From Enterovibrio nigricans DSM 22720 (lineage in GTDB: Bacteria > Pseudomonadota > Gammaproteobacteria > Enterobacterales > Vibrionaceae), in assembly GCF_900167155.1 (NCBI RefSeq), contig NZ_FUXU01000001.1, positions 62,001 to 126,000 of the forward strand: a DNA stretch of 64,000 nt. Reading direction: 5' to 3'. A model generated the notes under the pieces. That model made no database searches and had not been told where the DNA came from. It saw only the letters and a list, made by a program, of their open reading frames with translations. The position numbers and the translations under genes are program-made. Every line of letters begins with the position of its first letter. Position 1 is the first letter of the stretch. This document shows, piece by piece, positions 58,684-64,000 of the stretch.

Positions 58684-58718
58684 CAAAAAAGGTTAGCTTC
58701 AGCTAACCTTTTATTTTT
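58684..58718. terminator. Bidirectional terminator between AGCS copy 1 and yaaA
   Basis: AAAAAAGGTTAGC-TTCA-GCTAACCTTTTATTTTTT with A and T runs on both sides, between convergent genes. Confidence 0.9.
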
Positions 58719-58740
58719 TAAATTCTTATCAGCACCCGAG

Positions 58741-59514
58741 TTACTGTTCTTCGCGCTTAAACACGAGTTCTTTCTCATTCGATTCTTCTGCACAGAACCC
58801 GTAACCTGCACAATCAAATGCCATCAACGCTTCTACTGAGTCGATACGGTTATCAATGATATAACGCGCCATCATGCCGCGTGCTTTCTTGGCAAAAAAG
58901 CTGATCACCTTGTATTGACCATTCTTACGATCTTTGAAAACAGGCGTAATAATGCGACCTTTCAGCTTGGCAGGCTTCACTGACTTGAAGTATTCATTCG
59001 AAGCCAAGTTCACCAACACATCATCGCCTTGGCTTTCCAATGCCTCATTCAGTGCATTTGTAATGATATCGCCCCAGAATTGGTAAAGATTCGTGCCTCG
59101 GTCGTTCTCCAGACGCGTACCCATCTCAAGGCGGTATGGTTGCATCAAATCCAACGGTCGTAACAAACCATAAAGGCCTGACAGCATACGCAGATGATCT
59201 TGCGCCCAGCTAAAATCGTCATCAAACAGCGTCTCTGCGTTCAGTCCCGTGTAGACATCACCTTTAAAAGCTAGGACTGCCGGGCGTGCATTTTCCGTCG
59301 TAAACTCGATAGACCATTCTTCAAAGCGCGCAGCATTCAGTCCGGCGATTTTATCGCTGACTTTCATCAAACCAGCAATGTCTGCTGGTGTTAGTGTTCT
59401 GCACACATCAATCAATGCTTTTGAGTGCTCAATAAACATTGGTTGGGTATAACGCTCCGTTGCCAGAGGTGACTGGTAGTCCAACGTTTTTGCTGGCGAA
59501 ACCACGATCAGCAT
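58741..59514 (-). CDS. yaaA: Peroxide stress protein YaaA
   Basis: YaaA (DUF328) lowers intracellular free iron during peroxide stress and binds DNA; in E. coli it belongs to the OxyR regulon. The 257 residues begin [20 protein letters not shown], the family hallmark, and include [40 protein letters not shown] (quoted in parts: [19 protein letters not shown]) and [15 protein letters not shown]. Flanked by two AGCS symporter genes; a terminator isolates it on the right. No OxyR site was identified by eye. Confidence 0.95.
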   Translation of the reverse strand: MLIVVSPAKTLDYQSPLATERYTQPMFIEHSKALIDVCRTLTPADIAGLMKVSDKIAGLNAARFEEWSIEFTTENARPAVLAFKGDVYTGLNAETLFDDDFSWAQDHLRMLSGLYGLLRPLDLMQPYRLEMGTRLENDRGTNLYQFWGDIITNALNEALESQGDDVLVNLASNEYFKSVKPAKLKGRIITPVFKDRKNGQYKVISFFAKKARGMMARYIIDNRIDSVEALMAFDCAGYGFCAEESNEKELVFKREEQ

Positions 59515-59561
59515 AGTGTCATTCCTTTCAAGTAGTTGTACTCAGGTTACCATTGCAAACG

Positions 59562-59592
59562 AAAAAAGCCACGCTTGAAGGCATGGCTTTTT
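59562..59592 (-). terminator. Terminator after AGCS copy 2
   Basis: AAAAAAGCCACGC-TTGAAG-GCATGGCTTTTT, 33 nt past the stop of the second symporter gene on minus. Confidence 0.85.
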
Positions 59593-59624
59593 CCGATATA
59601 TGCAATAGAAATTACCGAATACGC

Positions 59625-61070
59625 TTAACGGGTTTGTTCCATTTTATCTTCGGCTTTCCCCCACACACCCGGCTCTATCTGATTAAGCAGTTCAGGGTGG
59701 TTTCGGCTGTTAAACGACGGTATTTTTCCGCGTTTCAACTGTTGGTTGTAATCCTTAGCCAAATACACAACCGTGCCCGAAAGCAACAGTATCGCGATCA
59801 TATTCACAATGGCCATCAAGCCCATCGACGTATCCGCCATGATCCAAACAACCGGCAGTTCCGCCATCGCACCAAACATCACCATACCCAAGACCACAAA
59901 GCGGAATATATTGATGCCAGCTTTATAATTATGTCCCAAGAACATCAAGTTCGTTTCAGCATACGAATAGTTCGCGATGATCGATGTAAACGCGAAAAAG
60001 AAGATTGCGACAGCAATAAAAATGCCGCCCCAGCTGCCCACTTCGTTGGTCAGCGCTCGCTGCGTCAGTTCGATACCCGTGATTTCACTACCCGGCATGT
60101 ACTCACCGGGAATCAAGATGATGGCGACGGTCGCAGAACAGATGACAATGGTGTCCACAAATACACCGAGCATCTGCACATAACCTTGCGATGCTGGATG
60201 TGGTGGATATGGCGTTGCACTTGCCGCTGCATTTGGCGCGGAGCCCATGCCTGCCTCGTTAGAAAACAGGGCACGCTTAATCCCTTGAACCATACCTTGC
60301 GCGATGGTGTAACCCAAAGCACCGGATGCTGCTTCTTCTAGGCCAAATGCACTGCGGAAAATCAAAGCCAGTACATCAGGTACTTTCTCAAGATTCGTGA
60401 ACATCACATAGAACGCCAATGCTAGATAGAGCATGGCCATCACTGGAACAATCAACTCTGCGGTACGCGCAATTTTTCGAATACCACCAAAAATCACGAA
60501 TGCAGAAAGAAACACCAGCGCAATCCCCACATACAGCGGGTCAAACCCAAATGCCACATAGGCAGCCTGTGTGATTGAATTTGCCTGTACCGAGTTAAAA
60601 ACCAATCCAAACGCGATGATAAGCAGGACGGAAAAGACGACACCCATCCAGCGCATATCAAGGCCTTTCTCCATGTAATAGGCCGGCCCGCCACGGAAAT
60701 TTCCATCGCCATCTCGGGTTTTATACAGCTGGGCCAGCGTGCTTTCGGCAAATGCGGTTGCCATACCCAAAAACGCGATCAGCCACATCCAGAAGATTGC
60801 ACCCGGCCCCCCTAAGGTCAGCGCGACAGCGACCCCCGCCATGTTACCGGTACCGACACGAGCAGCGAGACTTGTGCAAAGTGCTTGAAAAGAAGAAATG
60901 CCTTCGCTGTCTGATTTACGGCTGTTTCTCATCACGCTGAACATATGCCCAAAGTGACGAAGTTGAATAAAACCAAGTCGTAGCGTGAAAAAGATGCCAC
61001 CACCGATCAATAGATATATGAGTACAGAACCCCATATCAAATCGTTCAAAAAATTGATAAGACTAACCAC
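59625..61070 (-). CDS. Alanine/glycine:cation symporter (AGCS family), second copy
   Basis: A second AGCS-family sodium:amino acid symporter, 481 residues with about 11 helices. Signature parts: TSLAARVGTGNMAGVAVALT, GPGAIFWMWLIAFLGMATAFAESTLAQLYK (quoted in parts: FAESTLAQLYK) and GMVQGIKRALFSNEAGMGSA. It starts at GTG 61070 with GGGGG close upstream (AGAGGGGGACGC). It is on minus, separated from copy 1 by yaaA. It differs from copy 1 in length and in the C-terminal tail, so recent duplication is unlikely. Confidence 0.93.
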   Translation of the reverse strand: MVSLINFLNDLIWGSVLIYLLIGGGIFFTLRLGFIQLRHFGHMFSVMRNSRKSDSEGISSFQALCTSLAARVGTGNMAGVAVALTLGGPGAIFWMWLIAFLGMATAFAESTLAQLYKTRDGDGNFRGGPAYYMEKGLDMRWMGVVFSVLLIIAFGLVFNSVQANSITQAAYVAFGFDPLYVGIALVFLSAFVIFGGIRKIARTAELIVPVMAMLYLALAFYVMFTNLEKVPDVLALIFRSAFGLEEAASGALGYTIAQGMVQGIKRALFSNEAGMGSAPNAAASATPYPPHPASQGYVQMLGVFVDTIVICSATVAIILIPGEYMPGSEITGIELTQRALTNEVGSWGGIFIAVAIFFFAFTSIIANYSYAETNLMFLGHNYKAGINIFRFVVLGMVMFGAMAELPVVWIMADTSMGLMAIVNMIAILLLSGTVVYLAKDYNQQLKRGKIPSFNSRNHPELLNQIEPGVWGKAEDKMEQTR

Positions 61071-61681
61071 GCGTCCCCCTCTTTACGTATAAACATTCTC
61101 GCAACGTAAGAATCCCCGGTGATCGAGGGTGCGATGAGATGCAACTGACTTAATCGCCAGCGAATGAAGATGTGGGCATTTCAAGCAAACGTGCCCGAAA
61201 CCCCGAAAATGTGCATTTTTCGTATTGATTTAATGAGCGTAGCTCACAAAATTCCGCGAGATGATGAAGGTTGCCGCCTGAAAAATCAATATGAACCCAT
61301 AAGCATATTGAGTTGCTATTATCGTCCAAACGAAATACCAAAACACGTTGAAAAACACATCGCACACACAAGACGCCAACAACATAACAACACCCCAACC
61401 ACGTACATTATCTTGTTCTCGGTGCGTTAAATTGAACATGTACGCACAAAGTATTCTGTGATGACAGCAAGTTGCCTTTCAATTTGTTATGAACTCTAAA
61501 CATCCCTCAAAGATGATTTGCACCCCACCCAGCTGATTGAAAAACAACCAGAACCCTGAAAACGGTGATGTCACTCTCATAAAAAATTCACTAAAGAGTA
61601 ACAAATGAGAAACACTTCAATTTTATTTTGGGGAAGGTTTGATACTTAAATACTGACCGCACGGTAATATGGGGTGAATTT
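61071..61681. other. Intergenic region between AGCS copy 2 and the DUF3545 gene
   Basis: A 611-bp gap between divergent genes. An open frame at 61164-61430 has no ribosome site or recognisable sequence and is not called. No glycine riboswitch, tRNA or strong hairpin was recognised. GGGGTGAATTT just before 61682 is the ribosome site of the next gene. Confidence 0.5.
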
Positions 61682-61864
61682 ATGGATAGCTTTGCCTTCG
61701 AAGATATTTTCGATCAAGACAGAACACAACGCGGTGGACGAAACAAGCAAGTCAAACGCAAGTGGAGAGAAATTGAGGCTCTGAAAGACAGACAGCGCCT
61801 TAGAAAAGAGTTGCAAGACATCGATATGACTGGTGATTTTACCGATAGTGACTTTGATTTTTAA
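61682..61864 (+). CDS. Small DUF3545-family protein
   Basis: A 60-residue acidic/basic mixed protein, MDSFAFEDIFDQDRTQRGGR, with a central basic helix (KQVKRKWREIEALKDRQRLRK, in part) and an acidic tail ending DFTDSDFDF. It matches the DUF3545 proteins of Vibrionaceae, of unknown function. GGGG lies seven bases before the ATG, and a terminator follows at once, so the short gene looks real. No membrane segment or cysteine is present. The charge pattern suggests a nucleic-acid or protein partner, but this is a guess. Confidence 0.8.
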   Translation: MDSFAFEDIFDQDRTQRGGRNKQVKRKWREIEALKDRQRLRKELQDIDMTGDFTDSDFDF

Positions 61865-61922
61865 CCTTCTGTTTCTATCACTCGTTTAACCTGTTGGTGC
61901 ACTGCATAGCGCACCCTCATCT

Positions 61923-61947
61923 AAAAAGGCACATTCCTGTGCCTTTT
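61923..61947 (+). terminator. Terminator after the DUF3545 gene
   Basis: AAAAAGGCAC-ATTCCT-GTGCCTTTT, about 60 nt past the stop. Confidence 0.8.
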
Positions 61948-62027
61948 ATGTTTTTCAATTCGATGTCATTTTTCATTCCAGCGTCTTAAACGCCACTCTA
62001 TCTCAGGCCTTCAGCGCCGCAGCCAAT

Positions 62028-62537
62028 TCAATAAAGTTGTCGGAGACGCGGCTCCCAAAATAACGGGTCACTCCGCTCAGACTCCCATTGTGTTTGAAGA
62101 TAAGACCAATCTTCCGACGTCAGCTGCTTTTCAATCAATGGTAAAATAGCGTGCTCTTCCAACTCCAGATGCTCGCGCTGACAGAGCACAAATCGGTTCA
62201 GCTTCTCCGCAAAGAGATCCAATGGAATGACGGCGTCCATCAAAATCATATCAACTGTGTCAGCAAACTCCGCGGTTAAGCTGGCTAAACTGTCATGCTC
62301 AGCATCTAAACGAGCCACCTCTGCCGCACCTTTATACTTATCAACATAGTAGTGATAAATCAGGTCTTCTTTCGGATGGTGATATTTTTCCGCATGCTCT
62401 TGTAAATAACGAACGGCATCGCGGATCAGACTGTAGTTTACTGTCTTCTCGTTTTTAATTGCAGTGAGGTTGCGAGCAAGAAGTTTTAGTAACTTACTAA
62501 TATTATTATGATCTTCATGAATGCTACTGATTAGCAT
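62028..62537 (-). CDS. Hemerythrin HHE-domain protein
   Basis: A cytoplasmic four-helix hemerythrin-like protein that probably binds a di-iron centre. The ATG at 62537 (MLISSIHEDHNNISKLLKLL) has AGGGAG four bases before it, giving 169 residues; the frame extends to 62618 without homology. Metal ligands are visible in order: His7 and His10 (IHEDH), HHPKED, HDSLASL, and HLELEEHAILPLIE. Such proteins sense or handle oxygen, nitric oxide or iron. It is a single gene between DUF3545 (convergent) and ung, followed by no clear terminator. Confidence 0.88.
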   Translation of the reverse strand: MLISSIHEDHNNISKLLKLLARNLTAIKNEKTVNYSLIRDAVRYLQEHAEKYHHPKEDLIYHYYVDKYKGAAEVARLDAEHDSLASLTAEFADTVDMILMDAVIPLDLFAEKLNRFVLCQREHLELEEHAILPLIEKQLTSEDWSYLQTQWESERSDPLFWEPRLRQLY

Positions 62538-62726
62538 AGGACTCCCTTCCTTTGATTTTTTATTCTCCAACTTCAACAGTCTATCCAGCCGATTCTTAGA
62601 CGAATTGCGCCTGGTCATTTTTTGTTCAGTTATTTAGAGAAAGCGGCACCAAAGAAAAAAACCGCGATCCATTTCACTGAACACGGGTTTTCTATTCAAA
62701 AGGGGACACCAAGCTACCAGAGAGCG

Positions 62727-63407
62727 TTAAGCGTCTAGATCTGGTTGCCAATTGACAGGCACTTTCCCCATCTTTGATAACAATGCGTTGGTTGAAGAGA
62801 AGTGCTTGCAACCAAGGAAGCCACGGTGTGCAGAAAGAGGGGATGGATGCGGCGCCTCCAGTACATGATGGCGGTGACGGTCAATCACCCGCCCTTTCTT
62901 GCGAGCATGTGCCCCCCAAAGCAAGAAAACCACCCCTTCGCAATGCAGGTTAACCGCCTCAATCACGCGGTCCGTAAACGTTTCCCATCCCAAATGCGCA
63001 TGAGAATGCGCGTTGCCCTGCTCTACCGTCAGCACTGTATTTAGCAGCAATACGCCCTGATCCGCCCAGCTTTTCAAATAGCCATGACTCGGAACGCTAA
63101 ACCCTTCAATATCCTGAGCCAGCTCTTTGTACATATTCACGAGAGAAGGCGGTGGCTTAACGCCCGGCAAAACAGAAAAACACAAACCATGTGCCTGATT
63201 CGGTCCGTGATAGGGATCCTGCCCTAAAATGACGACCTTCACATCGCTGAGTTCAGTAAAGCGAAATGCATTAAACACATCTTCTTTTGGCGGGTAGATC
63301 ACTTTGCCCTGTTCGCGCGCTTCAGTCACAAACGTCATCGTGTCTTTAAAGTAATCCTGTTCTTTTTCCTGACCAATCACATCTTGCCAGGTGGTTACTT
63401 GTGTCAT
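62727..63407 (-). CDS. ung: Uracil-DNA glycosylase
   Basis: Ung removes uracil from DNA as the first step of base-excision repair. The 226 residues carry the catalytic Asp64 in [18 protein letters not shown] and His187 in the loop [13 protein letters not shown], at the same numbers as in E. coli. The sites it makes are cut by AP endonucleases such as Nfo, whose gene lies 42 bp upstream on the same strand, so the two repair genes may be co-transcribed. Confidence 0.98.
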   Translation of the reverse strand: MTQVTTWQDVIGQEKEQDYFKDTMTFVTEAREQGKVIYPPKEDVFNAFRFTELSDVKVVILGQDPYHGPNQAHGLCFSVLPGVKPPPSLVNMYKELAQDIEGFSVPSHGYLKSWADQGVLLLNTVLTVEQGNAHSHAHLGWETFTDRVIEAVNLHCEGVVFLLWGAHARKKGRVIDRHRHHVLEAPHPSPLSAHRGFLGCKHFSSTNALLSKMGKVPVNWQPDLDA

Positions 63408-63449
63408 GTGAGCCCCAACTTGCCGATTATTGTTTAATTGGACGCGATT

Positions 63450-64000
63450 CTACGCGGTTATTGAAGAAGATGCTGTGACTTCGAATTGACGCAGGAGGCG
63501 GATCTCATCGGCCCACTTTTCAGGTTGAATGGTTTCCAATACAAGAGGGATACCGTCAAAGCGCTTATCCTGCATGATCACTTCAAAACAAGGCAAACCA
63601 ATCTCCCCTTCTCCAAGCGCATGATGACGATCAACCCGAGAGCCAAACGGCGTTTTGGAGTCATTCAAGTGCATACCTCTTAGGTACTGAAAACCGACAA
63701 TCTTTTCGAATTCCGCAAAGGTTGCTTCTGCTGCACTATGGGAGCGCAAATCATAGCCTGCCGCAAAGGCGTGGCAAGTATCGATACATACACCGACTCG
63801 CATTTTGTCCTCCACTTGCGCAATGATTGTTGCGAGTTGCTCAAACGACCAACCTAGGTTTGTACCTTGCCCTGCCGTGTTCTCAATCACGGCCACCACA
63901 TCAGGGACTTCTTGATGCGCAAGATTAATAGATTCGGCAATCAATGCTAAACAGGCATCTTCACTGATCTTCTTTAAATGGCTACCAGGGTGAAAATTCA
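63450..64000 (-). CDS. nfo: Endonuclease IV, C-terminal part (cut by window edge)
   Basis: Nfo is a zinc-dependent AP endonuclease that cuts 5' of abasic sites and trims damaged 3' ends. The window holds the last ~183 residues; the frame is open to the right edge, beginning [20 protein letters not shown]. Zinc ligands and signatures are visible: Glu in [41 protein letters not shown] and [10 protein letters not shown], and the final Glu in PLVLETIQP. It precedes ung on minus. Confidence 0.95.
   Translation of the reverse strand, partial: NFHPGSHLKKISEDACLALIAESINLAHQEVPDVVAVIENTAGQGTNLGWSFEQLATIIAQVEDKMRVGVCIDTCHAFAAGYDLRSHSAAEATFAEFEKIVGFQYLRGMHLNDSKTPFGSRVDRHHALGEGEIGLPCFEVIMQDKRFDGIPLVLETIQPEKWADEIRLLRQFEVTASSSITA

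Noticed and set aside
61164-61430. 88-codon ORF between the AGCS and DUF3545 genes
   Set aside because: No ribosome binding site, no recognisable domain, and an ORF of similar length lies on the opposite strand over the same bases.

Overview
The window is ordinary chromosomal core DNA of a gammaproteobacterium in the Vibrionaceae. The markers are greA-ompU-dacB adjacency, a hlyU homologue beside rpsT and nhaR, a vpsR homologue between tas and lysS, nptA, and small Vibrio-type proteins (DUF3545, DUF6482). Vibrio-like blocks are joined to an order shared with Escherichia coli (nhaA-nhaR, rpsT, ribF-ileS-lspA-fkpB-ispH, dapB, carA-carB). This suggests a lineage near Grimontia, Enterovibrio or Photobacterium rather than Vibrio proper, but that is inference. 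No insertion sequence, prophage, integron, CRISPR array or rRNA operon was seen.

Layout. 1-9.3 kb: on the minus strand greA, rlmE-ftsH-folP-glmM, then secG, tRNA-Leu(GAG), initiator tRNA-Met, rimP, nusA and infB (cut by the left edge); yhbY is on plus. 9.3-13.5 kb: porin ompU and dacB on plus, converging on a CBS-less mgtE that has a long leader. 13.5-21.6 kb: carA-carB with a structured 3' region, dapB, ispH, fkpB, lspA. 21.6-30.5 kb: ileS, ribF, murJ, rpsT, hlyU, nhaR, a small secreted protein and nhaA. 30.9-37.7 kb: nptA, then rppH-ptsP-TauE-lgt-thyA on minus. 38.4-45.8 kb: mutH, a DUF6482 gene, tas, a glycine-zipper lipoprotein, a DUF1127 gene, a PACE efflux gene, vpsR and an exported amidohydrolase. 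46-54.5 kb: xerD-dsbC-recJ-prfB-lysS on minus, fldB, brnQ. 54.8-64 kb: trmN6, srmB, two alanine/glycine:cation symporters flanking yaaA, a DUF3545 gene, a hemerythrin protein, ung and nfo (cut by the right edge).

Functions group into translation and its assembly (infB, nusA, rimP, tRNAs, ileS, lysS, prfB, rpsT, srmB, yhbY, rlmE, trmN6), envelope building (glmM, murJ, dacB, lspA, lgt, secG, ompU, dsbC), DNA repair and recombination (mutH, recJ, xerD, ung, nfo), pyrimidine/arginine/lysine precursors (carAB, dapB), and ion, phosphate and amino-acid transport (mgtE, nhaA, nptA, brnQ, AGCS).

The most interesting material is regulatory and lies between genes. (1) A terminator-ended RNA after carB carries an unpaired GAUAACCUCC that can form a 10-bp duplex with the carA ribosome binding site, which fits a CarZ-type autoregulatory sRNA. 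(2) The mgtE leader holds a 16-codon Pro-Pro ORF with mutually exclusive pairings. (3) Three 11-bp PhoB-like repeats run into the nptA Shine-Dalgarno. (4) Twin 15-bp palindromes precede the PACE gene. (5) A 31-bp inverted repeat lies between brnQ and trmN6. All motif calls were made by eye; no database search, folding program or base-composition calculation was run.
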